From Locusta migratoria (Eukaryota > Arthropoda > Insecta > Orthoptera > Acrididae): DNA of 64,000 nucleotides. A program made the position numbers and the translations under genes. Positions 21,358 to 33,617 of this stretch are shown piece by piece (position 1 is the stretch's first letter; each line of letters opens with the position of its first letter). The notes beneath the pieces are model-generated. The model made no database searches. It was not told the DNA's origin and saw nothing but the letters and a program-made list of their open reading frames with translations. Location: positions 143,450,730-143,514,729 of the forward strand of contig CM048746.1 of assembly GCA_026315105.1 (NCBI GenBank). Direction: 5' to 3'.

Positions 21358-23369
21358 ATTCTACGTTCATTAGCCAGAAGTATCGCGAATCTCTTCCTTC
21401 ATTAATATTAAATAGTACTAATATTTATTTTTCGCCCTTGGCGTAAAGTCTGGAAGCGGTAATAGACAAGAAAGTAAATTGCTCTAAGCACATAGTTGCA
21501 CTGTGTAAGAAGGACTCAAAACTCCTATATCCCCTACATATATATAGTAACCTCTTTCCTCTCGACCTTAGAAAGAAACTTTTACAAACTCTTAAATCCT
21601 TGTTACTGATTACACGTCTTTCTCGTGTAAGCTCACGATGTCTGGAACTAGTCATGAACGCCTTCAATATATCCGTAACATCCATCTCGATGATCATATT
21701 TCAGTATCTTGTCAGCAGCTTTCCTTGCTATGTTCTGACACGTGCAAAGTTTTTCATACACTTGTGACACAACCGCGACTAATCGAACAGTCATGGGCCA
21801 CTAAGTGTGGCACCCGTGCTAACCTAAGGACAAGACTTGGACCGAAACTCCCCAAAGACTTATCCAAACACGAAATTAATTGCGGAAGGCGATAACTATG
21901 TTTGAAATAGCTGTAGCCTATAGCAGTAAAAGAAATCTGATTACTATGAAACAAAAAATTGACTTAGGTAATCTTGTAATATTATCATTGTGCTAATTAA
22001 AAATTATTAACAAAATGTTTCATTAATAAAAATTTACGCACGGTCGCCAGCCTAATGAGCCATAAGAATATCAAGCAGTGATAAATTAAAAATACAGTTA
22101 AATTTAGAAGCTTGGTGCATAATAAATATAGAGTGGAAAAACCTTGTCACCAGATTCATAAGAGATAAAAAAAATACCAATCACAAAAATAATAAAGATT
22201 TAAATGAAAGCAGCAATTATTTAAAATATTGTAGCGGTAAGATTCACCTCAACAGTTACTTTCTGTTACTATAGAACATAGCGTGGAATGCAGTATTGCA
22301 GAACAAGTGGCACTCAGACACAAAGTTACTAAAGGCTTATAATTAGTGTTAAAAAATTATAAAAAAATCTACTGATGTTATGGTCATTGCTGTTCTTAAT
22401 GTTCTTTTGTAAATAAGTAAGAAATTGGTTATGATTGTGACCTCTATTCAAAAATCTACTAAAAGAACACTGACTAGTATGTATCACTTTGTTGAAAATA
22501 ATGAAATCTTTCTCCCTGCCATGAAATTAATGATTCTCTTACAGTTAACTATTATTTAAGTAACACTTTGTTGAATAGATCCATCAATTAAATATGCTAG
22601 CCTGGGATCTAGAATGGGGTCACTAAAACTGTACTGACAGGTTATAGGAACACTGTAATAAATGTTGACTACTACCACAAATAGAAGTTCGTGTCTGAAC
22701 TATTTCAATTATATGAACTGATTAAAATTAGTTATGTGGCCAAACAGTAAGTTATTCCTACCAATACTATTGTGCAAGAGCAATGAAATTTATAGTTGCA
22801 GCACTGTATATTGTACTCAGAAGATTCTCCAAAAAAATTACATAATTAAAATTGATTGCTGCTTTTTATATAAAAAATAGGATGACTCGGTTAAATAATC
22901 CTTTACAAGAGAGGATCCTTATTAGGTTATGTGACTTGAGATAAATTAGGGTTACGTACACACTACTTTTAACAGAAATGTAACCTCTATTGAAAAACAT
23001 TCAAAATACAAGTTAAATTTCTCAACGATCAGTTTACAAATAGTAACAATAAATATTATGACCTGTTATTAATGCGGAGTAGTGGCGAGGTGGCGGCGCA
23101 GCGTATACAGCTCAGATTTCATATTTATGCAGTTTGTGAGCCGACATAATAACAGCTGTTTTCAGTAGCTTCCATTTAACTCCATATGCAGACAGTGTTA
23201 CCATTGCATCTTCACGTTCACCGAGGCAATTGTAAGTAGATTGGTCTTCTGCGTTAACTTTAACAAATATTCGGCCCAGACGTACTTTGATATATAGCTG
23301 AAGTGCTATGTAATTTTCAAACTCCAGAAATCAACCAACATCAATAATACTAACAGAGTGTCGGGTGCT
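21358..23369. other. No gene recognised
   Basis: About 2 kb, strongly AT-rich from 21900 on. Short frames on both strands at 21425-21895 show no motif. No terminal repeats seen. Confidence 0.5.
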
Positions 23370-23690
23370 GGCCCTTACGTGTTTCTGTAGCTGTGTGGTC
23401 AGTTGTCTGATTGCCATGCAGAGAAACCGGGATCGATTTCTGGTACTGCTAATAAATATTTCCTTGCTGGGGGTACTGGATCGATATAAACACATCCTCG
23501 TGTGAACAACTGAGGCGCTTCTCGACCGAGTAGTGGCGGTTCCAAGACAAGAAGCTCGGCAAAGACCAGGTGGGCGGTGAGCTGAGTATATGCCCCACCA
23601 CACTGCATCCAATGATGCCAGTCGCCGTGGATGGAATGGTTTGGTTCCTACCCGATTGGCCCATCAAGGGCCATATTTGGTACCTTACCT
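23370..23690 (+). mobile_element. SINE-4, tRNA-related long SINE
   Basis: tRNA-like head GTGTGGTCAGTTGTCTGATT with B-box-like GGATCGATTTC, then AACAACTGAGGCGCTTCTCG, ACCGAGTAGTGGCGGTTCC, CCCCACCACACTGCATCC and CAGTCGCCGTGGATGG. This block order is that of a long tRNA-derived repeat common in orthopterans (recalled). A fragment of the same body lies at 4030-4135. Confidence 0.55.
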
Positions 23691-23699
23691 TCGGCTACT

Positions 23700-25575
23700 T
23701 ACGCTACCCCTTACATGCCAACCACCAACCGTTCTGTGTTGTAGCGCGGGTTGCCACCTCGTCCAGGCGCTGATGCTGCCGGAGTCGCAGCAGGATTCTA
23801 CCAAAGGTAGGGTACTATTCCAGCGGACTGCTTTGTCCCGCCGCTCGCCCGTTAGTTCAAAGTGGGAGTTCCATTGGTCGAGCGCCTAGTGCTTATCTGA
23901 CACAGCCTACGGTCTCGCACACCCAATTCTGCGTCGGATATTTGCGAGGGTAACAACCACAGACAAAGAGAGCGTCAACCGCGGACAGGATCTTAACTGT
24001 GTTGGTATAAGAGAGTGATTTTACCGTCTACAAACTTTAATTGTGTTTCTTATTGATGGTCAAATAAGGACAATCTTTATAGTTGTACTATTAATTCGTA
24101 AGCGGCACCCTGCTTAACTAGCTTAAATTTTTGTATTGGTACTGGGTTCCAACGATATTACTTGTGTATAACGATTCAGCAGATTGGAAACGTCCCTTTC
24201 GCATCAGAACAAAAGGATAATACGCCCTGTTCAGAGTCAATGATGTAAAAGAAGACACTCGTTTCTCGACTTACTCTGGGGATTCAGTAACATTCAAAAC
24301 ACAATATGTGGCGTGATACACGTGTGGCGTGACAACATAACATCCGATATTCCCCTTTTAAATAACTGATAGATAAGTTAGAAACTAGTTATGCCTTCTG
24401 CGTCTTTGACTCGGGGCAGACCATATTCGCCTTTTGTTGTACTGCAGTACGAGCATTTATCGTTATGAGTGCGAACTCTTATTCCGCTTTAGTTGTGTGG
24501 TAGTCGACAGAAGATGTGAATTAGAAGCGATTCAAATTTTCACCGTGGAATACCTGTACTTCACGCGCAAACGATGAAACGATAATGACGTGAAAGAAAT
24601 TTAACATTTAAGACCATCAATGGTTGGGATTCCAATGATTCCCAATACCTACTACGTTCAAATCGAGTTAATTCGTCATATCTAGACAATTCATAGTCGT
24701 TGGTGGAGAACAAAAATTCACTCTGAAATCCCAAATGTCTAGAAATGAAGGTAATCGACGATCTTACTTTTCGAAACCTTCATTGTTTTCGTAATTACTG
24801 TTCACGATCCAGCCGATTTGTACGAATTTAAAGTGTGAGAACTGACGCACTTCATACGATATCTGAGAAAAACTTTCTTTTCATAAAAAAACCAACCGTT
24901 TCACTTTAATATCGAGGTATTAACTGTCGATTTATCACTTGTTCAGTTATGACAAAGTAATTTGGTAAGTGGCGGTGATTTATCACGCTTAATACCCTTT
25001 TTCATGGGTTGCTCATTGATTGTTATTATATCACTTCCTATACGTGGTATAATACCCGAAAGGAAAACGTCAGAAAAAAGACTTTCAACATTGTTTCATG
25101 AACTAGGTTGCTCAAAACATATTTACGTTTTGAAAACACTGAATATTGGAATAAAAATGCAGTGATATCTTTTAGTGATAGAAATAATGACACAATAAAA
25201 GTTATGAAGTAGTTTGGCAGTAATTCTGACCGTAATACAGAATGAATACTACAAGTAGTGGAAAGACAAGGCGTCTACAAGTCAGAAAATATGGTAAAAA
25301 ATACGACAGAGGTAGTAAAATCCCTCAGGCGGAGAATGAAATAGCGTTTGTTTGATGCTCAAGAGGATTAGGATTATCAAGTTGGTGAGTTTTACGCAAT
25401 TTCTTCTTTCAGAAATATAGTGTCCCAGGCTCGAATCCCGGTCCTGCCAGAAAATTTAATTCTGGACAATGCCAGCGAGTGATTCATGTTCTAAGGTTAC
25501 ACCGCCTTGTATCCTATGGTTGACTGATGGGATATTTTGGAGATGTCAGATCGTCCACAAAATCCTCTACCACCA
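23700..25575. other. No gene recognised
   Basis: Spacer with moderate GC until about 24000, then AT-rich. A tRNA-like GGCTCGAATCCCGGTCCTGC lies near 25430, perhaps the B box of another damaged SINE. Confidence 0.45.
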
Positions 25576-25642
25576 ATCTACATCTACATCGATACTCTGC
25601 AAATCACATTTAAGTGCCTGGCAGAGGGTTCATTAACCACCT

Positions 25643-28486
25643 TCATAACTTTTCTCTACCGTTCCATTCTCTAATAGCGCGCGGGAAGAAAGAACACCTA
25701 AATCGTTCCGTTTTCGATCTGATTTCTCTTATTTTATTGGGATGGTCATGTCTCCCTAAGTAGGTGGGTGCTAGCAAAATATTTTCACATTCAGAACTAA
25801 AAGTCGGTCATTGAAACTTCGCAAACAGATCACGCCGCAATGAATAACGTCTTTCTTTTAATGATTTCCACCCCAATTCGTGCAACATTTCCGTGACGCT
25901 TTCCCCCCCGTAACGTGATAAAACAAAACGAGCTGCCCTTCTCTGAACCTTCTCAATATCTTCCGTCAGTCCCACCTGGTAAGGGTCCCACAAGGGGCAA
26001 CAGTACTCCAAGAGAGGACGCACAAGTGTGATGTAGGCAGTCTCTTTGGTGGAGCTGGTGCATCGTCTAAGCGTTCTGCCAATGAAACGTAACCTTTGGT
26101 TCGCCTTCCCCACAATATTTTCTATGTGTTCTCTCCAGTCAAAGTTGTTCGTAATTGTAACTCCTAGGTATTTGGTAGAATTTACGACCTTAAGGTTTGA
26201 CTGATTTATCGCATAATTGAAGTTCAGCGGATTTCTTTTAGTGGTCATGTGTATTACTTCACACTTTTCTTTATTTAGTGTCAATTGCCAATTTTCGCAC
26301 CAAGTAGAAATTTTATCTAAATCGCTTTGCAGTTGCTTTTGATCCTCTGTTGACTTCATTAACCGATAAACGACAGCATCATCCGCGAACAGTCTAAGGG
26401 AGCTATTCAGATTATCTCCTAAATCGTTTATAAACACGAGGAAGAGTAGGGGACCAATAACGCTTCCCTGTGGAACGCCAGATATCACTTCTGTTTTACT
26501 CGATGACTTACCGTCAATTACAACGAACTGTGTCCTTTCTCATAGGAAATCGTGAATCCAATCGCACAATTGGGGAGATATTCCATAAGCACGCAATTTC
26601 ATTAGAAGCCGCTTGTGAGGTACAGTATCAAAAGCCTTCCGGAATTCCAGAAATATGGAATCGATTTGAGATCCCTTGTCGATGGCACTTAACACTTCAT
26701 GTGAATAAAGGGCAAGCTGTGTTTCGCAAGAGCGATACTTTCTGAATCCGTGCTGACTATTGGTTAATAGGTCGTTCTCTTCGAGGTAGTACATAATATT
26801 CGAACAAAGTATATGTTCCAAAATCCTACTGCAAATCGACGTCAATGAGATAGGCCTGTAATTTTGGGGATCACTCCTATTGCCTTTCTTGAATATTGGA
26901 GTAATTTGGGCAACTTTCCTGTCTTTGGGTACGGATCTTTCGCTGAGTGATCGGTTGTAAATTATAGCTAAGTACGGAGCTATTTCATCAGCATACTCTG
27001 AGAGGAATCTAGTTGGTATACAATCTGGCCCGGAAGATTTATTTTTGTTTAGTGACTTAAGTTGTTTTACTACTCCATGAACATCTACTTCTAAGTTTCG
27101 CATGCTGGCAGCTGTTCTTGGATTGAATACTGGAGTGTTCACTTCGTCTTCTTTGGTGAAAGAATTTCGGAAAGCTGTGTTTAGTAATTCTGCCTTAGCA
27201 GTACTGTCGTCGGTAGTATTACCATTGCTATCGCGTAGTGAAGGTATTGTTTGTGTTTTGCCGCTAGTGTACTTCACATATGACCAGAATTTCTTGGGAT
27301 TTTCTGCAAGATTACGAGACAGGATTTCGTTGTGGAAACAACTATAAGATTCTCGCATTGAAGTCCGCGCTAGGTTGCGAGTTTCAGTAAAAGATTGCCA
27401 GTCTTGCGGATTCTGTGTCTTTTTAAATTTTGCATGCGTTTTCCTTTGTTTCTGCAACAGTGATCTGACCTGTTTTGTGTACCACGGGGGGTCAGCCCCC
27501 TCTTTTATTAATTTATTTGGTATAAATCTCTCGATTGCTACTGATATTATGTCTTTGAATGTAAGCCACAACTGATCTATACTCGCATTTTTAGTTTTGA
27601 AGGACTGGAGACTATCACTCAGGAAAGCGTGAAGCGAATTTTTATCTGCTTTATTGAATAGATATATTTTTCGTGTATTTTTGGTGCATTTGGGAATTTC
27701 GATATTCAGTCTCGCTACTACAACTCGATGTTCGCTAATCCCTGTATCTGTTTTGATGCTCTTTACTATCTCGGGATTATTTGTAGCTAGAAGATCAAGA
27801 GTATTTTCGCAACCACGTACTATTCTAGTGGGTTCATGAACTAACTGTTCGAAGTAGTTCTCAGAAAAAGCATTCAGAACTAGTTCGGACGATGTTTTAT
27901 ATTTGCCCCCGGTTTTGAATACGTAATTATGCCAACATATCGAGGGTAAATTAAAGTCGCCACCGATTATAACAGTATGCTTCGGATACCTATTTGAAAT
28001 ATGATTCAAGCTTTCTTTGAACATTTCTGCAACCGCATCGTCTGAGTCAGGGGGCCGATAAAAAGATCCAATTATTAATTTATTTCGGTGGTCAGGTATA
28101 ACCTCTACCCAGACCAATTCATAGGAAGTATCTGCCTCAATTTCGTTGCAGGATAAACCGTTTGTAACAGCAATAAACACGCCACCCCCTGTTTTATTTA
28201 TTCTATCCTTTCTGAAGACCATTTGGCCCTTTGAAAAAATTTCGGCCGAATTTATCTCAGGCGTCAGCCAGCTTTCAGAACCTATAACGATTTGTGCCTC
28301 AGTACTTTCTATCAGCGCTTGGAGCTCTGGAATTTTCCCAACACAGCTACGACAATTTACAACTGTTACACCAATGGTTTTTATGTCTACTTTCTTCCCG
28401 TGTCTGACCTGCCCCCTTTGAGACTGAAACCCATTTTGTGTATTCCCGAGGCCATCTAACCTAAAAAACCGCCCAGTCCACGCCAC
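25643..28486 (-). pseudogene. LINE-C ORF2: APE endonuclease + reverse transcriptase
   Basis: About 947 codons in one frame, broken only by two TGA codons, at 26542-26540 and 25810-25808. N-terminal apurinic-type endonuclease: VNCRS (about residue 43), GSESWL (catalytic Glu about 71), GGDFNLPS (about 176-182) and SEHRVV (His about 253). RT domain: NKSSGPDCIPTRFL, NYRPISLTSICSRILE, GFRKYRSCETQL, FRKAFDTVPHKRL, GVPQGSVIGPLLFLVFIN, LFADDAVVY (catalytic FADD about residue 700), STKYLGVTITNNFDW and LEYCCPLWDPYQVGL. The end is PRAIREWNGREKL. At the first stop, the other copy at 45500 reads Ser in FLSERTQ. No in-frame ATG precedes the endonuclease: the frame opens at GTG overlapping the last 31 bases of ORF1. 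It nicks target DNA and reverse transcribes its own RNA from the 3' tail. Confidence 0.93.
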
Positions 28487-29417
28487 ACAGCCCCCACTAC
28501 CCGTGTAGCCGCTTCCTGAGTGTAGTGGACTCCTGACCTATTTAGCGGAACCCGAAAACCCACCACCCTTTGGCGCAAGTCAAGGAATCTGCAGCCGACA
28601 CGGTCGCAGAACCGTCTGAGCCTCTGATTCAGACCCTCCACTCGGCTCTGAACCAAAGGTCCGCAGTCAGTCCTGTCGACAATGCTGCAGATGGTGAGCT
28701 CCGCTTTCATCTTGCAAGCAAGACTGGCAGTCTTAACCACTTCTGATAGCCGCTCAAAACCAGAGAGGATCTCTTCCGATCCAAAGCGACACACATCATT
28801 GGTCCCAACATGAGCCACCACCTGCAGTTGGCTGCACCCTGTGCTCTTCATGGCATCCGGAAGGAGCCGTTCCACATCCGGAATGACTCCCCCCGGTATG
28901 CACACGGAGTGCACATTGGAATTCTTCCCCTCCCTAGTAGCCATTTTCCTAAGGGGCTCCATTACCCGCCTAACGTTGGAGCTCCCAACTACCAACAAAC
29001 CCACCCTCTGTGAGTGCCCGGATCTTGAAGGCAGAGGGGCGAGTACAGGACAAGCGACACCATCCGCATCAGGAACATCCCCTGCCACAGACAGCGCCTC
29101 GAATCTGTTGGCAAGACTAACCGGGGAGGCCTCCACTTCGGTCCCCCGGGAAGTCTTACGCCGCCTGATACGCGCTGAGGGGACCTCCCAATCCACCACA
29201 GATTGGGGGGCTACCTCCTCGCGGGCAGTGAGCGGGCTGGCCACTGCCGCAGGCCGATCGGAGGGCACAACAGACGCACAGGGCGTCTGCTGCACCCCCG
29301 CGAGCGGCCCACAGCAGTCTCAAGCGTTGCCAGCGAAGCCAACGCCGCCTGAAGCTGCGAGCGAAGAGTCACCAACTCTGCCTCCATCCGTTCGCAGCAG
29401 TCACAGTTCCTAGCCAT
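28456..29417 (-). pseudogene. LINE-C ORF1: zinc-coiled-coil N-terminus + SGNH hydrolase domain
   Basis: ATG at 29417 starts MARNCDCCERMEAELVTLRS, a Cys-rich start followed by a coiled-coil-like heptad region. A frameshift lies between about 29330 and 29296. The rest is open from 29295 to the stop at 28456. Its second half carries SGNH (GDSL-type) hydrolase blocks: GLLVVGSSNVRR (block I Ser), VAHVGTNDVCR (block III Asn) and NRSGVHYTQ (block V His). Esterase-type ORF1 proteins are known in CR1-like LINEs, where they bind element RNA and may act on lipids. Role here is inferred from family. The coding region is much more GC-rich than flanking DNA. Apart from the frameshift it is intact, so the copy is not very old. 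Confidence 0.82.
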
Positions 29418-29759
29418 TCTAAAAACCTTTGTTTCTTCCAAGTAAGTACGTCAGAGGACTCAGTAGTTTTATAAACAGTGAGCTTTGTAAAGTATAGACC
29501 TAACGCTGAACTGTTTATTAACGGCGAATCTGAAAAATATATACGCGAGCTAATAAATAAAAAATTCAGTAACTGAGTTGACAAATAAACGCGATTCTTA
29601 ATAAACAAACACGCGAGCACACTAAAGTATAAAGAGCTGCAAGAGAAAGTACACACGAAATGTAAATAAGTCGCTTCTGTTAAGAAGCCGGTTACCGTAC
29701 AATGTAGAGCTGCTGCTGGTCACGTGTGCACTGGCCGCCGGTAACTGAGCAACTGATAC

Positions 29760-31390
29760 GTTTCGAGTTATCAATGGATGTTCAGGCAGCCTTTAGGAGG
29801 TAACCAATGACTTCTGTCAGTTCAGTGCAGAGACGAATCCTCTCGAACCACTGACCCAATTCTGTCGATTCATGATGATATTTGAATGTTACGGAAAGGT
29901 TTCCTTAAATAAAAATATTGCAAAGGTGACAAGTCGTAAGTATTCTTATAAGGTTTGATCATGTGATAACAATTTGTCCTTCAATCGCTACATTATATTG
30001 ATTATTAACTACCTGAAGTTGAGAACAGTGAGCATTTTCAACATTGTGCGTTGAACATCGTTTAGATTAGGGAAGTGGAGTGTCTACAACGTTAAACCTA
30101 GGACTTACTTCTTACAACATATGTAATCAGACGTTCCCTATTTATCACGTTACAACATGGAAACTAATTACTGTACCAGTACCAAACTTGGTATCATTGA
30201 CGTCAAAGACTTGGGGAAGAGAAATAAAGCAGAATGAAATCAAGTGAAACACTTTTAATATGCTGTATGGTACATCATCCTATTACATATCGGTACCATT
30301 ACTGTTATAAAAGGGGCTCAATGTGGCGCCTATCAGTGTCCAGAAAAGCATGAAAGATGATGATTGCATTGCGCATAGCAAAACCGAATATGTCTGCAGG
30401 TACGCTGGCTACGTCTATTTATATGCTGAGTTCCAGATCAGCACATGTGTGAATGTACGCTTTTGTGGTGAAAGCTGTTGTTCGATATGGGTCGTGTATG
30501 GAAACCATTCAATAATGGTTAGAAGTAATTTCCGTTCAGTGGACTACGGGATGTTCAACTTTCGTGTCACAACACGGGCCCTGCTTGATAACCAGCCATT
30601 GAGCCCAGCGTTGTCTGGCATAGAAGCAGCGATATCATCAACCACCATGAAACTGATCTGCCTCTTAACTCGAGACATCCAGTTCTCCAGTTGATTAAAA
30701 ATTTCCGCATCATGCTCCGCACAGCAATTGGATAAGAGAACTCTTCAGCCGGTGATAGTGCCAAAGTGCAGCTGTGACATTACTATTGTCTTGATAACAG
30801 AGCTTCACTAATAATGTACCGCTCCTTTTGTCCAAGCTAATGTTGACGCGTCAAAAGTGCACTGTAACTGGTCAGAGAAGTGTCACTATGAATCACGACA
30901 CCTGGTTGTCATAATTAGATCTGGACGATGCCACTGTGACGAATGTAAATCATGCACCACATACTCTCGACATTAATGCCTTCAAGTTTGGTGCTCGTAC
31001 TGAAATTCGTTTCCGTGTTATCATTAAGCTCCACTATTTTTTCCGCTTTCCCAACGGCTCAGACTCTGAATCAATTCTCATACTGCCCCACATTGCGCAG
31101 TACACTTTCCAGCGAATTCATACCATCTCTGAAAGTCTCTGGCCTTCCATGAAATTGTTTTTGAAAGCGTGTTCCGCTGGCCTGTCAGCCGCTTCTCACA
31201 CCGGAGGCATTCTCTCCCAGGCCGAGGTCCGCGTCGTACAGCTGCCAGGTTTCTTGATGGATATCCGCTTCCCCAGGAAAACCCATCCACCGCCACAGCG
31301 CAGTCGTGCGCACATTGCTCTCCTGCAGAGAAAGTATTGTAGAGCAACCACGACAGATACAGATGACACAGGTAAACGATACTATATATA
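29760..31390. other. No gene recognised; open GC-richer stretch 30560-31370
   Basis: 29760-30300 is AT-rich. 30320-31370 has longer open frames on both strands (164 codons at 30936-31430 plus, 89 codons at 31347-31078 minus) and coding-like composition, but no motif I can name. It may be an old transposon or a pseudogene fragment. I leave it unassigned. Confidence 0.35.
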
Positions 31391-31475
31391 CATACTCCTG
31401 ACCATTAAAATTGTTACACCACGACGATGAAGTGCTTCAGACGCGAAATTTAACTGACAGGAAGAAGATGCTGTG

Positions 31476-32236
31476 CAGGAGGATCTGCATCGAATTGACG
31501 CATGGTGCAGGGAATGGAATTTAAATCTCAATGTAGACAAGTGTAATGTGCTGCGAATACACAGAGAGAAAGATCCTTTATCATTTAGCTACACTATAGC
31601 AGGTCAGCAACTGGAAGCAGTTAATTCCATAAAGTATCTGGGAGTAGTCATCAGGAGAGATTTAAAATGGAACGACCATATAAAAGCAATCGTTGGTAAA
31701 GCAGATGCCAGACTTAGATTCATTGGAAGAATACTAAGCAAATGCAGTCCGAAAACAAAGGAAGTAGGTAACAGTACACTTGTTCGCCCACAGCTTGAAT
31801 ACTGCTCACCGGTGTGGGATCCGTACCAGGTGGGATTGATAGAGGAAGTGGAGAAGATCCAACGGAGAGCAGCGCGCTTCGTTACAGGATCATCTGGTAA
31901 TCGTGAAAGCGTTACGGAGATGATTGCTAAACTCCAGTGGAAGACTATGCAGGAGAGACGCTCTGTCGCTCGGTACGGGCTTTTGTCGAAGCTTCGAGAA
32001 CATACCTTTACCGAGGAGTCTAGCAGTATATTGCTCCCTCCTACGTATATTTCTCGAAGATATCATGAGGATAAGAACAGAGAGATTAGAGCACACACAG
32101 AGGCATACCGACAATCCTTCTTTCCGCGAACAATACGTGAATGGAATAGGAGGGAAAATCGATAGTGGTACTCAAGGTAACCTCCGCCACACACCGTCGG
32201 GTGGCTTGCGGAGTATGGTTGTAGATGTAGATGTAG
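31476..32236 (+). pseudogene. LINE-C-related 3' fragment inside Tc1
   Basis: Open frame from 31476 to the stop at 32165: EDLHRIDAWCREWNLNLNV, SIKYLGVVIRRDLKWNDHI, ADARLRFIGRILSKC, VRPQLEYCSPVWDPYQVGL, RRAARFVTGSSGNRESVTEM and RTIREWNRRENR. It is clearly related to LINE-C but a separate subfamily: residues such as LREHTFTEESSSILLPPTY replace SLTFSSECENILL. The 3' UTR has CTCCGCCACACACCGTCGG and the tail is (GATGTA)n. It is 5' truncated just after the catalytic site. The insertion point is precise against the unbroken Tc1 fragment, with no obvious duplication. The frame is uninterrupted, so insertion is fairly recent. Confidence 0.92.
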
Positions 32237-32402
32237 ATATGAAAATGATTAGCTTTTCAGAGCATTCACACAGGGGTGGCGCCGGTGGCGAATCTGCAAC
32301 GAGCTGACATAAGGAAAGTTTTCAATCGAATTCTCATACACAACAGCAGTCGACCGGCGTTGCTGGTGAAACTTTGTTGTGAAGTCTCGTGCAAGGAGGA
32401 AA

Positions 32403-33617
32403 AATGCGTACCATCACGTTTCTGACTTCAATAAAGGTCGGATTGTAGCCTATCGCGATTGAGGTTTATCGTATCGCGACATTGCTGCTGGCGTTGGTGG
32501 CGATCCACTGACTGTTAGCAGAATATGGAATTGGTGGCATCAAGAGAGCAATACGGAACGCCGTACTGGATACCAACTGCCCTGTATCGCTAGCAGTCGA
32601 GATGACATGCGTGTTATCCGCATGGCTGTAACGGATCGTACAGCCACGTGTTGATCCCAGACTCAACAGATGGGAACGTTTCCAAGAAACAAGCATCTGC
32701 ATGAACAGTTCGACGAAGTTTGCAGCAGCATGGACTATCAGCTCGGAGAGTATGGCTGCGGTTACCCTTCACGCTGCATTACAACAGGAGCGCCTGTGAT
32801 GGTGTACACAACGACGAACCTGGTGCACAATGGCAAAACGACATATTTTTGATGAATCAAGGTTCTGTTTACCGGCGCGGGGGGGGGGGGGGGGGGGGGG
32901 CGGTGGCCGAGCGGTCTGAGGCGCGCCAGTCACAGTCTGCGCGGCCACTCCGGTCGGAGGTTCGAATGCTCCCTCGGGCATGGAATTTTGTGCCGTCCTT
33001 AGCATAAGCTAGTCCATAAGTAGTTTGTAAATTTAGGGACTGATGACCCCGTAGTCATTTGAATATTTGATCGTCATATGCATGTTTGGTGACATCGTGG
33101 TGAACGAACGTATCGTGTATTCGTCATCACCATACTGTCGTATCACCCGGCGTGTTACGCCATTGGTTACTCGTCTCGGTCACCTCTTGTTCGCATCGTC
33201 GGCACTTTGAGCAGTGGCCGTTACATTTCAGATGTGTTACGACCCGTGGCTCTACCCTTCATTCGATCCCTGCGAAACCCTACATTTCAGCAGGATAAAG
33301 CACGACCTCATATTGCAGGTGCTGTGCGGGCCTTTCTGGATACGGAAAATGTTCGACTGCTGTCCTGGCCAGCACATTCTCCAGATCTCTCACCAACTGA
33401 AAACGTCTGGTCAATGGTGGCCGAGCAACTGGCTCGTCATAATATGCCAATCACTACACTTGATGAACTGTGGTATCGTGTTGCAGCTGCCTGGGAATCT
33501 GTACCTGTACACGCTAACCAAGCTCTTTTTGACTCAATGATCAGGCGTATCAAGGCCGTGGATGTTTTGGATACTAATTTCTCAGCATCTATGCACCCAA
33601 ACTGCGTGAAAACGTAA
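32403..33617 (+). pseudogene. Tc1-like DDE transposase, decayed and interrupted
   Basis: Begins ATGCGTACCATC... reading (frame-shifted) NKGRIVAYRD then GLSYRDIAAGVGGDPLTVSR and WHQESNTERRTG, the paired-type helix-turn-helix DNA-binding region. DRTATC*SQTQQMG shows an in-frame stop. LQQHGLSARRVWLRLPFTLH lies in a second frame. FFDESRFCL just before the SINE at 32879 holds the first catalytic Asp. After the SINE, an open frame 33207-33617 carries TFQQDKARPHIAG (second Asp) and SPDLSPTENVWSM (third acidic residue, Glu), then the usual C-terminus. At least one stop, several frameshifts and the SINE inactivate it. Confidence 0.9.
32879..33070 (+). mobile_element. SINE-1 in Tc1 with 22-base G run at its head
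   Basis: After 22 G (32879-32900): CGGTGGCCGAGCGGTCTGAG (A box), B box AGGTTCGAATGC, CTCGGGCATGGAATTTTGTG, AGTAGTTTGTAAATTTAGGG and ACTGATGACCCCGTAG, ending CATTTGAATATTTGA. The G run sits where other copies have GCCGCGGTGG, so the head has expanded by slippage. Confidence 0.88.

Larger units (their letters stand above)
25576..29755 (-). mobile_element. LINE-C, near full-length CR1-like non-LTR retrotransposon
   Basis: About 4.2 kb on the minus strand, with 5' UTR (about 29755-29418), ORF1, ORF2, a short 3' UTR with CTCTGCCAGGCACTTAAATG, and a microsatellite tail based on GATGTA (25576-25600). Two-ORF order, APE endonuclease and an ORF1 with an esterase-type domain fit the CR1/L2 group. Clade assignment is from motifs only. 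Five other partial copies lie in this window (4972, 13117, 31476, 45378 and possibly 63705). The 5' boundary is estimated from where coding and UTR-like sequence fades. I could not identify a target duplication. Two in-frame TGA codons in ORF2 and a frameshift in ORF1 disable it. Confidence 0.88.

Noticed and set aside
23331..23612. 93-codon minus-strand frame
   Set aside because: Overlaps the tRNA-related SINE-4 body; no protein motif.
26470..28421. Plus-strand frames across the 26-28 kb region
   Set aside because: Antisense shadows of the LINE-C ORF2, which has all RT and endonuclease motifs on the minus strand.
28841..29413. 190-codon plus-strand frame
   Set aside because: Antisense of the GC-rich LINE-C ORF1; no independent motif.
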